DNA of 64,000 nucleotides from Microbulbifer sp. GL-2 (GTDB lineage: Bacteria; Pseudomonadota; Gammaproteobacteria; Pseudomonadales; Cellvibrionaceae): positions 2,276,001-2,340,000 of the forward strand of contig NZ_AP019807.1 in assembly GCF_007183175.1 (NCBI RefSeq), in the 5' to 3' direction. The notes under the pieces are model-generated. The model ran no database searches and had not been told where the DNA came from. It saw only the letters and a program-made list of their open reading frames with translations. This document shows, one piece after another, positions 17,264 through 27,354 of this stretch. The position numbers and the translations under genes were made by a program. Within the stretch, counting starts at the first letter, position 1; every line of letters begins with the position of its first letter.

Positions 17264-18223
17264 TCATGGCCTTAAGCGCTGTTTCTCGTCGCCAGTGGCT
17301 TGCCAATCCGAGTGGCGTAGGTCGCCGGTTTGGTAGAAGTGGCGAATATTCTTGATGTAGGCGAGGAAGTCTTTGTTCTCTTCTGCCAGACGGTTGGCGA
17401 TATCCCAGTCGATGGCCGCGCGCTCGCGGGCGGGGATCAGGATTTGGCTTTCCGCCGGGTTTTCGGCATCCAGAAGCATTAAGCCGATACCGTGGGCGGC
17501 GCAGAGCAGGCGCAGTTCTTTTAGGGTGTCGCTGCCTTCAATTTCGGCGGCCACCAGATAGCCGAGGTTGGCCCAGGAGGAGTTGGACAGGGCCTGGAAA
17601 AAGCACTCGCGGCTATTGGCGCGGTTGAGCCGGCACTTGACCTCGAAGGACCAGAGGCGGGTGCGTTTATCGGCGTATTGGCTGGCGCAGGTGAGGATCT
17701 CTGTATCCCAGCCGTCGGTGAGGTCCTCCAGGGCGACAATATCCGGATAGAGCCAGCGGTTGCCATTGGGGCCCTTGTTATTGGAGCTTCGCTTTTCGTC
17801 GATACGCTTGCTGTATAGGTTTAACTCGGCATGGAGATATTCGTTAAGCAAAGGGTAGAGCTGGGCCTCGCTGGGCTTTTTGCGGGGTGGGGAATTTTTA
17901 GCATCGCTTGTCGATGCGGATTCCGCGAGGGCAATCTCCTCGGTGGCGCTGGCTTCGCTGTAATAGAATTTGCGCGGCCGGGTTTCCAGGGTTTTAATCT
18001 GTGGATGGATTTTTTGCAGGCGTGGGCAGGATGCGCCGATCTCGGCGGCGATTTGTTGGATCAGCTCGCTCTGGCTGTTGAGCGATTTGCTGCGGGCCAG
18101 TTTTTCTGCGCAGGCTTCGGGGTGGAATTGCAAGATTTTTTCCGCGATCTGGCGGGCGGTCAGTAGTTGCTCGCGGTATTCGCGCAGTATCTCAAACACG
18201 CTTTTGCGCAGCTTTAACTCCAT
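17264..18223 (-). CDS. HrgA-like protein associated with type I restriction loci (COG2958-like)
   Basis: The 319-residue protein has an N-terminal winged-helix HARE-type region (MELKLRKSVFEILREYREQLLTARQIAEKI, about 1-75) and a C-terminal domain with LYPDIVALED (about 162) and WSFEVKCRLNRAN (about 193-205), resembling a PD-(D/E)xK nuclease-like core (D...EVK). HrgA-type proteins are often encoded beside restriction-modification genes. Here it overlaps by 10 bases the tail of a broken hsdS, so it is a survivor of that operon. Whether it still has a role without the R-M system is unknown. Confidence 0.65.
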   Translation of the reverse strand: MELKLRKSVFEILREYREQLLTARQIAEKILQFHPEACAEKLARSKSLNSQSELIQQIAAEIGASCPRLQKIHPQIKTLETRPRKFYYSEASATEEIALAESASTSDAKNSPPRKKPSEAQLYPLLNEYLHAELNLYSKRIDEKRSSNNKGPNGNRWLYPDIVALEDLTDGWDTEILTCASQYADKRTRLWSFEVKCRLNRANSRECFFQALSNSSWANLGYLVAAEIEGSDTLKELRLLCAAHGIGLMLLDAENPAESQILIPARERAAIDWDIANRLAEENKDFLAYIKNIRHFYQTGDLRHSDWQATGDEKQRLRP

Positions 18224-19691
18224 AACACTTCCTTGTGGTGTGCCCGGCAGGGAGCCGCCGGGGGTATTTTTGTTTTTCTGCCGGTTAAGCGGCTGCGATT
18301 TTGCGGCGCTGGTTTGGCGGCGGCGTGCTCGGCCTGGATTCGCTCCAGCAGGGCGGCGGCGCTGTTGTCGCCACTAATCCGATCCGGGTTGTCGCGGCGC
18401 CACTGCTCGGTCAGCTCCCCGCTAAACGCCTTGGCCTGAATCGACTGACTGAGTTGCTCCATCTTGGCCAGAGCGCTATTGACCTGCTGTTCGATTTTAT
18501 CGGCGTAGGTGAAGAGTTGTTCTACCCGTTGAACGATTTTTTTTGCTCTCGATATGGTGGTGTAAGAATACGAAATTCTTTTAAGGCAGGCATATATATA
18601 GTTTTTACAGTAGTCCCCTGCCCAGAGATCGTAATGTGCTCTTTGGCGGCCATCAAGGCATACATTAAATATTTATTATTTAGCCTGTTTCTACAAATCC
18701 AGTTGGCAAAGTGTTGGGTCGTGGACATTTCTTTGCCCATAATAGTTGTGAAGCCAACAGAAATATCTCTAGAGAAACACACTGTACCTTTAGGTAATAA
18801 CCTGGCACTAGAGTTTTCTATTCCCTTTGCATAGGTTAACTCCTTGGTGGTTACCTCCCAGCCGGCATCGGTGAGTTGTTGGTCGATCAGGATGCGGGTT
18901 AGGTCTTCGGTGAGAACTATCTTCTGGCTGGCGGCCTTGGTTTTCTGCGTGACCTCTTGCCGCTGGGCCGACTTTACCTTGGCTTCGCTATCGGCCAACT
19001 GTTTCTGTAATGCCTGGATTTTATCTTCGTAGTCACGCTTGGTGTCTTGTAGCGCTTGTTCGTGAGCGGAGGCCTGGGCGGCATTGGTGTGGGCCTCCTC
19101 ATCCATAGCTAGGGCCAGGGATTCGTAATCGGATTTCTCTTGGGCGATCAAATCGTTGAGTTTTTGGCTGGAGTCCAGCTGTACGCTGGCCTCTTTCAGT
19201 TCGAAGCGGAGTTGCTCAATTTCAGTATGCAGCTCACGTAGGTTCTCACTGGGGTCGCTAGGGGGAACGAAGGGGCCGGCTTTGAATGTTGCACCCTTGC
19301 GGTCAAAGGCGCGGTGAAACCAAACGGCTAGGGTCCGGGCTACGCGCAGGCAGTCTATGGCTTCTTTGTGTTTAGTCTGGAACTGATGAGTGGCCCGATT
19401 GCCCTCAACGCGCAAGGTGCGAAACAGATCCCTCACCTCGGGTGAAAAGCTGAGCTCCCTTGCCAGCCTATCCACTAGCTTCATCTGTGTGGTTTGTTCA
19501 TCAAACGCTACCCCACTGATAGTGGCTATATGTTGAGCGAGAGCTTCGCCCAGCTGGCGCAGTTTGATCAGGGTGGTATTGGGGGCACTGTAGAGGGCGC
19601 GCTCGGCGGAGGAGGCCAGCTGGACAAAAAGGGCATCGTGTTCGGCGAGGAAGCCAAAATTTTTGCTCTGAGTGAGTTCTATCGCTGACAC
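18214..19691 (-). pseudogene. hsdR'-'hsdS deletion fusion, frameshifted (type I R-M remnant)
   Basis: Residues 1 to about 290 match the N-terminal region of EcoKI-like HsdR: a DUF4145-type helical part (PNTTLIKLRQLGEALAQH, RVEGNRATHQF), a long coiled coil, and LTDAGWEVTTKELTYAKG. Right after this the sequence becomes the second specificity domain of an HsdS (ARLLPKGTVCFSRDISVGFT ... LKEFRILTPPYREQK). After QKK the frame ends, but one extra A in the eight-A run at 18537-18544 restores IVQRVEQLFTYADKIEQQ and then the HsdS tail to 18214. The nuclease/helicase part of hsdR, all of hsdM and the first half of hsdS are missing. The fusion cannot restrict or modify DNA. Confidence 0.85.
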
Positions 19692-19915
19692 ATTCCCTCC
19701 AATGGCTGTTCAGCTGGTGTAAGGAAGGCTAAGGCTACCTACCGCTTGGCTTAGCACTCTTTTCTTACCTTTATACGACGGTGATGCTACCTGAAATTGG
19801 CAGATTGTTTAACTATTTGGCGGGGAGGGACGTTAAGGAGGGCAATTGAGGTTTTCGATTGGATCAGTCCATAGAGGGGAAGGTAAAGGCCCCACTGGAG
19901 CCCTCACAGAATAAT

Positions 19916-22900
19916 TTACTCCCCAAATAATGACAGCCATTGCTCTGAATCCATGGCCACTTTTTTGCCATCTTTACTGTAAATCGCATCGGCTAGAGCC
20001 TGCTTGTGCGCTTGCATATTGATGATTTTTTCTTCGACGGTATTCTCACAGATAAATTTATACACAAAGACCGGTTTGTCCTGGCCGATTCGGTATGCGC
20101 GGTCGGTAGCCTGGTTTTCTACTGCGGGATTCCACCAGGGATCGTAGTGTATAACCGTATCGGCAGCAGTTAGATTTAAGCCGACGCCACCAGCTTTAAG
20201 GCTGATCAGGAATACGGGAATATCGCCCATCTGGAAGGCGTCGATCGCTTCCTGGCGCTTGCGCGTGCGCCCGGTCAGTTTTACATAGGGTATTGCCTGT
20301 TCTTCCAGGGCAGTTTCAATCTTGCCGAGCATCTCGGTGAACTGGGAGAATAAAAGTATCTTGCGGCCTTCCTCTACCATTTCCGGGAGCATATCCATCA
20401 GTGCTTCCAGCTTGGCTGATTGCTTAACTTTTTTTGCCTTCTCTAGTTTGACCAGTCCGGGGTCACAGCAAATTTGTCGCAGTTTTAATAGGGCATCCAG
20501 CATCTCGATATGAGATCGGTTGAGCCCTTTCTTTTTCATCAGGTCCCTTACTCGCTTTTCCATCGCCGAGCGCACGGTTTCGTAGAGTGCGGCTTGGGCG
20601 GTATCGAGAGTAACCCGCTGTATGATTTCTGTCTTAGGGGGCAGTTCTGTGGCAACTTCCTGTTTGGTTCGGCGTAAAATAAATGGAGCGATTCTCTGAT
20701 TTAAAGTCTGCTGTTTATTTTCATTGGCTTGTTTCTCAATAGGGTTGCGATAAAGGCCGTTAAACCTTTTCTGGCTGTGTAGAAAGCCGGGCATCAGGTA
20801 GTCAAACAGTGCCCATAACTCGCCCAAGTGGTTTTCCAGCGGTGTTCCGGTCAGGCATACCTTGTGCTGAGCCGTGAGGGTGCGGAGTAATTGTGCCGCT
20901 TTTGATTTGGGATTTTTAATCACCTGGGCTTCATCGAGAATCAAAAGATGAAAGTTATATTTTTTTAATATTTCACTATCCCGCACTATTAGCGGGTAGG
21001 TGGTTATAATCAGATCAGATTCTGGAATGAGCGGGAAATCCTCATGCCGATCACTGCCGTGAAGTAATAGTGCTTTTAATGTTGGGGCAAAGCGCTGGGC
21101 TTCGTTAAGCCAGTTACCCACTAAGCTGGTTGGTACAACCACCAAAGCGGGGTTTATCAGGCGCCGGCTCTCTTTTTCTTTGAGAATATGAGCCAATCCC
21201 TGCAAGGTTTTACCCAGGCCCATATCGTCGGCAAGGATGCCGTTCATATTGAGTTTGCGCAAGTGTTGCAGCCAATCAAAACCGGTTTGCTGGTAAGGAC
21301 GCAACTGTGCCCTCAGGGCTCTAGGAGGCTTTACACTCTGCGGGCCCTTTTGCAGGTTTTTAGCCAGGACATTTAGATCTTTATTGTCCTGCCAGGCTGA
21401 ATCGGCATTAGGCAGCTCCGGCACCGCGAACTTGGGTACCTTGAAACTTTGGGATTCACTGTCATACCACTCTTCTAAAACGGCATATAAGTTGCGGAAC
21501 AGTGCACTGGGTAGACGGATATACTGGTCTGAGCCGAGAGGAACTAAAATGTCTTCTTCATCGGTGGCCGTATATCCCGATTCCAAATATTGCAATAACA
21601 GCGGAGCCAGATGAATGGGCTGACCTTCAATATCTACGGTTGCACTCAGGGAAAACCAGTCATTGAAAGATTGTTCTGTTTGCCACTCCCAATCTTCAAT
21701 CTCGTGTACTTTTAGAGAAAAGCCATCTTCGAATTGAATGATCCAGCCAGCTTCTTCAAGTCTTGGGATACCCTCGTTGAGGAAATCGTGCCAGCGCTCT
21801 ACAGGCGTTTGATTGGTTTCACCATCATCGAAGAACAGAGTGGGCTCACCGGCTTCATTAGCACCCAAACTCCACTGCCATTGCATGAGATCTTTCAGTA
21901 CAGCCGCTTCGTGATGAAAATCCCTCTCTACTCTATAAAGCTTGTCTTGTTGGGAGTAGATATTATTTTCTGGGCGATTCTCTGTAAGAATTTCCTCTGT
22001 GTGGATTATTACCGGGCCATATTGAATATGAAAACTGGCGGTATGAATACTTTCAATCCCTCCCGGGATGGGAGTTGATTTAAGAATTAAGCCCGGTCGT
22101 AAAACGTCATTCACTGGTATAATAGGCAGTGATTTTGGAGTGGGTAAATGTTCACTGCCATAGTGGTTATTAAGAAAGGTAATAGCATTGCCCATTTCAT
22201 TTTTAGAAATGGCAGGCATAGTTGTGAAGTCATTTAGAGCTTCACCACCCAATGGGCTTATGATGGGGCCAATGATGTTTTCGTGAGGGGAAAAATAACA
22301 AGGTGGTTCGGTGGGTATCAGCTTCCAGCCGTTGGGGAGGTCTGGCACATCTAATTGCAGCTGTGCATCGTTCTTGCTTTCTTCCCAGCTGAGTTCCAGT
22401 TTGACCGCTTCCCCCCTACGAATCGGGGTTAGAGAATCGATATCGCTGAAGAAGCGCCCACTATCTAGCAGGTTTCTCAACAGAAGCGCACCTTCCTCTC
22501 CAGATATGGTTTTCCTGAAGAAAGATTGTGAAAGCAGTTGTTGAAGGCCAAAAATTTTCTGGTCAATTTTTGATATGGCAAGGCTGCTGTTGATATGGAA
22601 GTACTCGCGCTGAGGCTTACCATAGCCGCCTTTTTTAAGTGGTCGGGCTGAATAAACGTTAATTCTGGCTTGTGCGGAAGGGTATCGATCATCCCAATCC
22701 AGGGTGTATAGCAGGTCTCTCTGTGATGGAGAGTCCAATACGACTTCACGCTGTTTTTCTGCAACGTTTTTCTGCCAATTATCCCAGCTTGTCCCTTTTA
22801 ACGTCTGCTTGGATGTCTCTTGATTCTTATTGATAACTGCCATCAGTACTGCGGCTACATGTTTGCAGTTATATCCAACTGGACAGGAACACTCGCCATC

Positions 22901-23116
22901 AATTTCAAATGCCCCCGAGACCGGGTTTTCAGTTACCTCTATATACTGTTTGTAGTGATTTGCATAAGAACCGCTTACCCTCCCAGTGATGATTTTACCA
23001 CCCTGGGAAACAATAAATTTCTCAACGTAGCCATTTCGGAAGTAGTTTTTACCTCTAATCAGGCTTTTAGTGGGTAGTTGATTGGAAATACTGTTGAAAT
23101 CTAAAGGGATATTCAT
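19916..23116 (-). CDS. SNF2 family DEAD-like helicase with SWIM zinc finger
   Basis: The protein has 1066 residues. An N-terminal SWIM zinc finger (CSC...YNCKHVAAVL, about 72-92) is followed by a long bacterial SNF2-associated region (about 100-590), then the ATPase core with GILADDMGLGKTLQ (Walker A, about 635), DEAQVIKN (about 745) and LTGTPLENHLGELW, and the helicase C-terminal part with ARTRKRQ-like and ATDRAYRIGQDKPVFVYKF. These are the Swi2/Snf2 signature motifs. Such proteins remodel nucleoprotein complexes; the RapA/HepA-type role in RNA polymerase recycling or DNA repair is possible, not shown. It stands alone with a 220-base gap upstream. Confidence 0.9.
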   Translation of the reverse strand: MNIPLDFNSISNQLPTKSLIRGKNYFRNGYVEKFIVSQGGKIITGRVSGSYANHYKQYIEVTENPVSGAFEIDGECSCPVGYNCKHVAAVLMAVINKNQETSKQTLKGTSWDNWQKNVAEKQREVVLDSPSQRDLLYTLDWDDRYPSAQARINVYSARPLKKGGYGKPQREYFHINSSLAISKIDQKIFGLQQLLSQSFFRKTISGEEGALLLRNLLDSGRFFSDIDSLTPIRRGEAVKLELSWEESKNDAQLQLDVPDLPNGWKLIPTEPPCYFSPHENIIGPIISPLGGEALNDFTTMPAISKNEMGNAITFLNNHYGSEHLPTPKSLPIIPVNDVLRPGLILKSTPIPGGIESIHTASFHIQYGPVIIHTEEILTENRPENNIYSQQDKLYRVERDFHHEAAVLKDLMQWQWSLGANEAGEPTLFFDDGETNQTPVERWHDFLNEGIPRLEEAGWIIQFEDGFSLKVHEIEDWEWQTEQSFNDWFSLSATVDIEGQPIHLAPLLLQYLESGYTATDEEDILVPLGSDQYIRLPSALFRNLYAVLEEWYDSESQSFKVPKFAVPELPNADSAWQDNKDLNVLAKNLQKGPQSVKPPRALRAQLRPYQQTGFDWLQHLRKLNMNGILADDMGLGKTLQGLAHILKEKESRRLINPALVVVPTSLVGNWLNEAQRFAPTLKALLLHGSDRHEDFPLIPESDLIITTYPLIVRDSEILKKYNFHLLILDEAQVIKNPKSKAAQLLRTLTAQHKVCLTGTPLENHLGELWALFDYLMPGFLHSQKRFNGLYRNPIEKQANENKQQTLNQRIAPFILRRTKQEVATELPPKTEIIQRVTLDTAQAALYETVRSAMEKRVRDLMKKKGLNRSHIEMLDALLKLRQICCDPGLVKLEKAKKVKQSAKLEALMDMLPEMVEEGRKILLFSQFTEMLGKIETALEEQAIPYVKLTGRTRKRQEAIDAFQMGDIPVFLISLKAGGVGLNLTAADTVIHYDPWWNPAVENQATDRAYRIGQDKPVFVYKFICENTVEEKIINMQAHKQALADAIYSKDGKKVAMDSEQWLSLFGE

Positions 23117-23260
23117 TCTTTGGCTATGAGATTATTGCTTCAGGCATTTCTGACGATATTTTCTGTTGATTCTCAAGGTACTGCTTTTTGCGTGGCAAGT
23201 AAGCAATCGGGAGACTGTGAGTATCAGGCATCCCGATGCTGCTACCGTTTGATAGGCCGC

Positions 23261-26200
23261 CTATTGAGGCAGCCTGTTCCGGGGTAAGAATTTCTGATAC
23301 TGAAACGCTGCCCCCAGCATACACAGCCCCACTAACATACAGACTACAATTTTCTGTACCAGAGAAAAATCCTGCATATCCCACAGTACGATCTTCAGCG
23401 CGGCCACGCCAAATAAAAGCAGTGAAAGCTTCAGTAATTTCTTGGTATCTGGTTTCAGGGTCTGGAACAGTAACAGAGTTGCATGTACTACCAGGGCAAA
23501 TGATATTGCCGGTAGCCACATGGTTTCGAGTAACTGTGCCAGCAGGGCGATATAAACCGGGATTGCAGTGAGGTGCAGCACCCATAGATTAAACAGCCTA
23601 CGGCCGGGCCAAACGGCTCTATTAGCGAGGAAGTGTCGGTATACCAGCAATGAAGCAATACCTAATGCAATCAAGTTATAAAGCCCCAATATTGGTGCTT
23701 TGTTGGAGTTGGCAATTACTGCAGCAACTTGTAGTAATGTAAGAAACTCGAACAGGCGCAGGCTGAGCATATAAAACGGTGTAAGCTGGTTGCGTAGTGG
23801 TGCCAGCCTGGGTTTAAAAATATACAGTCCGGCGAAATAAAGTTGGCTAAGCAATAGGGCCAGGCCGAAATCCCTGCTCAGGGCGTAGCTGATAATAAAT
23901 AGCGTTGCCGCGAGGTAGTAAAAAGCCAGAGGGAAGATAGGTTTAAGCGCCTGGTGCAGGGCTAACTGCCAGTCTCGGCCAATTGGCTTTCGCTGCAATC
24001 CCTGTCCAACCCACAAAAGCGCTGCTAATGATACCAACCCCAAGAGCAGCCCACCCATGGCCAACCCTTGCCAGTCCCCAAACTCTCGCAGTGCACAGCC
24101 AAATATTGCCACAAGGCTCGCGCCTGTAATCAAAATACGCAATTCCTGCTTCAATAACTCCAACCGCAGGCGTGTGTATAAGAATAGGGCGATAGCACAG
24201 GATAACCACACGGCGATAGGGAAGTAATCACTGGCTTTGTGGAGTACTGTCGGCAGAAAAAATACTGGTAACAGGGCATAAAACAGTTTGCGTAAATTGA
24301 GTGCCAGGGAGAAGCCGCTGGATTGCATATTCAGGCGCTGGTATAGCGCTGTAAGCCCCCATAAAGTGAGAAAGGCCTCCACACTGGCAATTTTGCCATA
24401 AGGGATTTGATCGTAGAAATGGAAGTTACCCACAATCGACGCACTCGCCAAAAGGGGGATAAACAGCAGTAGGAAATGGCTGAGCCCCAACCATTCACTA
24501 AATGCCGATCCAGTGCGCTGGCCGCGCCAGATCAAATAACCCATTGGCAGCAGGGCAAGTAGCCACATGCCCTGGGGCCAGAATATACCAACTGACAACA
24601 GGAAGCTTGCCGATAAAAGCAGTCCAAAAGTATTGTCCGCAAGAGCGGCTAAATAGCGTTCCTTTAGGCTGATTTGGTCAGCACAATGCCGCAACAATAG
24701 GGTAAGGGCAAAGGTTGCAGCGCAAAGTGCCAGCCAGTTCCCCCAACCCGCATCTGCATTTAAAGACAGCAGCAATGGAGCGGGAACAATTCCATTTCCT
24801 ACCCAGGCCAATGCCTGCCACAACATGGTCAGGCCTGCGGCGGCAAGGGCGATGTAACCCTCACTGCGTACATTGATAAAACCAAAGCGCGCACCAAGAA
24901 AAATCAGTAACAGCCCTTCAAGGCACCACACGATCCCCAGCAAAGCCGGGCTGCATAGCGCCAGGATTGCCAGGCCCGCCAGCAATCCACCGTGCAACAA
25001 GGCCATGTTCTGGACTACACGGGCGGAATCACTGGTGGTGCTGTAACCAAATAGCCTGCGGGAATAGAGCGCGAGGGCGATCCAGGGCAGAAGATTGAGC
25101 AGCCATACAATGCCCACGGCCGTACTGCTCGGGGCCAAGGCCCAGCTGATGTGGAGAAACAGCACCAGGTTCGCGGCAATAATGACTAAACGCCTTGGCT
25201 CCAGGCCCTTGGATTCTATTTCCTCAGTGCTTATTCCTCGCAAGGCATAGTGGGCAAAGCCATAAAAGAAGCCATGTAATATCAGCAATGGCCCCCAGGT
25301 AGCAGCTGTCTCATCCAGGTTTGAGATTGAAAACTCAAACATACCGGCGCTCAGTGCCATGGTTACCATCGCAAGCTGCGGCCAGCGTATTTGCCTGGAC
25401 AGGTGCAGCATGGCGAGAGCGAGTGCCAATAGATAGCTGAGATAGATAACCGCCGAGGGGTCGAAATGATTGGCAACCAAAGGCATGGTAGCCCCGCCGA
25501 GTAGGGTAACCATGGACACTACCCGGGTTTGAAACAACAGGGCGAGCAAATACGATAGGCCTGTCGTTACCACCAATAGGCCAACCCCAACTGGAATCGG
25601 TACCAGCTGATAGTAGGGCCCTGTAAAGTATCCACATAGGTAGAGAAGAATCACCCCGAGGGCAATTAGCCCGGAACCGTAATCTGCCATATGCGGCATA
25701 CGCCGGGTAAAAGTAACTCCACCAAAGGTTGTCGCCGCAGCGACCAAAAAGCCCAGAGTAACTTTACCCGCCGGTCCCAGGTAGGCGTTAAAAGAGAACT
25801 GCAATAAGTAGGCAAAGCCAAACACCAGTGCCAGGATACCGGTAGCAGTCATAAAGAATACCGGTGCCTTGCCCTGACGTTGATAGTGACGATAAAAGCC
25901 CGCAAGGGGTTCCCAGACCCGATTGAGAGGTTCCAGAGCCGGCGCCAAAACGTTAGACAATCCCTCCTGCAACCATTCTGAGGATACTGGTGGCTTATTT
26001 TCTCTTTGAGGGTGAGGCTTGGGTTCGGGGGACTTAGATTCTAGCGATGTAGATGATGATACCGCTGTAGATGATATGGCTGAGGGTTGGGTTTGCGCAG
26101 GGGCCTTGGTGGCCTCAGGATGTGTGCCCATAAGAAGGGCCAGCTCATCTTCCAGCTCAGCAGCGTCTTCAAGCAGGGCTTTCTCCCGGTCTACACTACC

Positions 26201-26317
26201 TCGTTGAAGTTGGCCTTCAAGTGCTGATAGGCGCCGTTCAAAGGTCTCCAGACGACGACGGTTGTCCTGCTCCAGCAGGGCCAGTTCGGCACGAAGTGAA
26301 AGTAACTCACTTTCCAT
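23261..26317 (-). CDS. DUF2339 family large membrane protein
   Basis: The 1018-residue protein starts with an N-terminal coiled coil (about 1-70, MESELLSLRAELALLEQ), then a charged, proline-rich linker, then about 25 or more predicted membrane helices with periodic GYLIW, GARFGF and LALYSRRLFG elements. This architecture is that of DUF2339. ATG 26317 is preferred because GGGG lies 6 bases upstream; the frame could open 15 codons earlier. It is probably an inner membrane protein linked to envelope biogenesis in other bacteria, but the biochemical function is unknown. Overlapping reading frames at its 3' end are shadows. Confidence 0.82.
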   Translation of the reverse strand: MESELLSLRAELALLEQDNRRRLETFERRLSALEGQLQRGSVDREKALLEDAAELEDELALLMGTHPEATKAPAQTQPSAISSTAVSSSTSLESKSPEPKPHPQRENKPPVSSEWLQEGLSNVLAPALEPLNRVWEPLAGFYRHYQRQGKAPVFFMTATGILALVFGFAYLLQFSFNAYLGPAGKVTLGFLVAAATTFGGVTFTRRMPHMADYGSGLIALGVILLYLCGYFTGPYYQLVPIPVGVGLLVVTTGLSYLLALLFQTRVVSMVTLLGGATMPLVANHFDPSAVIYLSYLLALALAMLHLSRQIRWPQLAMVTMALSAGMFEFSISNLDETAATWGPLLILHGFFYGFAHYALRGISTEEIESKGLEPRRLVIIAANLVLFLHISWALAPSSTAVGIVWLLNLLPWIALALYSRRLFGYSTTSDSARVVQNMALLHGGLLAGLAILALCSPALLGIVWCLEGLLLIFLGARFGFINVRSEGYIALAAAGLTMLWQALAWVGNGIVPAPLLLSLNADAGWGNWLALCAATFALTLLLRHCADQISLKERYLAALADNTFGLLLSASFLLSVGIFWPQGMWLLALLPMGYLIWRGQRTGSAFSEWLGLSHFLLLFIPLLASASIVGNFHFYDQIPYGKIASVEAFLTLWGLTALYQRLNMQSSGFSLALNLRKLFYALLPVFFLPTVLHKASDYFPIAVWLSCAIALFLYTRLRLELLKQELRILITGASLVAIFGCALREFGDWQGLAMGGLLLGLVSLAALLWVGQGLQRKPIGRDWQLALHQALKPIFPLAFYYLAATLFIISYALSRDFGLALLLSQLYFAGLYIFKPRLAPLRNQLTPFYMLSLRLFEFLTLLQVAAVIANSNKAPILGLYNLIALGIASLLVYRHFLANRAVWPGRRLFNLWVLHLTAIPVYIALLAQLLETMWLPAISFALVVHATLLLFQTLKPDTKKLLKLSLLLFGVAALKIVLWDMQDFSLVQKIVVCMLVGLCMLGAAFQYQKFLPRNRLPQ

Positions 26318-26414
26318 AATTACCCCATTTCTTATGGTTGCTGGGTAATATTGATTTACCATTCAAAGCAACGCTTTAGTTGGGTCCCTCAAGAGGGATG
26401 GGTTAGGGAAATCG

Positions 26415-26822
26415 CTATCCCTTTTGCTTATTTTCTTCTGCTGGCTGAGTGTTTTCGGCCTCTAATCTCACAGCTTCACGATACCGAGCCAGCTCATTTA
26501 AAAGCCAGCTTTGAGATTTTTGCGCAGGTTGATTTTTGCACTTGATATGGTAAGGCTTGCCACTAAAGGTGCTTTTAGTGGCACTCAGCTCGATAAATTC
26601 TTCGGCACTATAGATTTTGCTTGAGAAATATTGATATTTTTTATTCATATGTTTCACAGCATCCGAACTACTGTACTCGCTGTCATTGCGGATAAAGGTA
26701 CATTCAGAGGAGGATACAAAATTAATCAGATGGTCTATTTCTTTACCAGGGCTGTTTGCGTGCAATGATGGAGGAAGTAGGGTGGAGTAAAGGGCAAGGA
26801 TAATTGCCAAGTATTTTGTCAT
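26415..26822 (-). CDS. DUF5329 / YfeK-like periplasmic protein
   Basis: This 135-residue protein has a signal peptide (MTKYLAIILALYSTLLPPSLHA, about 22 residues). The mature part has the pattern EIDHLINFVSSSECTFIRNDSEYSS, AVKHMNKKY, YSAEEFIELSATKSTFSGKPY, which matches the YfeK/DUF5329 family of E. coli. The two cysteines could form a disulphide. The C-terminus is glutamate/lysine-rich. Function is unknown; localisation is probably periplasmic. It lies 50 bases upstream of the DUF2339 coding region on the same strand. Confidence 0.75.
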   Translation of the reverse strand: MTKYLAIILALYSTLLPPSLHANSPGKEIDHLINFVSSSECTFIRNDSEYSSSDAVKHMNKKYQYFSSKIYSAEEFIELSATKSTFSGKPYHIKCKNQPAQKSQSWLLNELARYREAVRLEAENTQPAEENKQKG

Positions 26823-26994
26823 TCTATTTCTCCCCCTGGGAGGTGAACATTGTGAAGTAACTTATATGCGCAGTAATATTGGTTTTCACCAGTGTTTTTT
26901 TCTAAGTAAAGGATTTAACTGAATTTGACTTAAGATTACAGCCCCAGAATAACCATTCTTGAGGCTGTATACTCAGTCGGCAGGCTAAAAGTAA

Positions 26995-27354
26995 TTAAGC
27001 GTTTTTGCTTACTACAGCTTTAACCGCACACTGAACAATTTTATTTTCATCTTCGCCTGTAACTTCAGAGGATTCAGTAAGTACCTTGGATACTGTGAGG
27101 TCGGTAGCAGAGATAATCTCCATCATTTCCTTTTTGCAGTTAGTGATATTGACTGCGTTAGAGATTGCTGGGTCAAAGCTGATTTTATGGCTGAAGTCAC
27201 GCTCCTCTTCGCCGTTCCGGCTTCTTTTTATGCTCTGGTAAGCCTCTTTACCGGCATCAACGGTATCCCCAATCACTCTGCCCGGTTTTACTTCCAACTT
27301 CATGCAGGAAGCGGTAACAAGAGAAAGTGCAATAATGGTAAAAATCTTGTTCAT
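26995..27354 (-). CDS. small probable lipoprotein
   Basis: The 119-residue product begins with a short signal peptide MNKIFTIIALSLVTASC, a lipobox-like end with Cys17. The rest is hydrophilic with two cysteines (NITNCKKEM and KIVQCAVKA) that may pair. I do not recognise the family. It stands alone, with gaps on both sides. It is most likely anchored in the outer or inner membrane as a lipoprotein. The -3 residue (T) is not the most common, so processing is plausible but not certain. Confidence 0.65.
   Translation of the reverse strand: MNKIFTIIALSLVTASCMKLEVKPGRVIGDTVDAGKEAYQSIKRSRNGEEERDFSHKISFDPAISNAVNITNCKKEMMEIISATDLTVSKVLTESSEVTGEDENKIVQCAVKAVVSKNA

Noticed and set aside
23124..23585. 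153-codon minus strand frame at the end of the DUF2339 gene
   Set aside because: Overlaps the large membrane protein for most of its length in another frame and has no RBS or domain.
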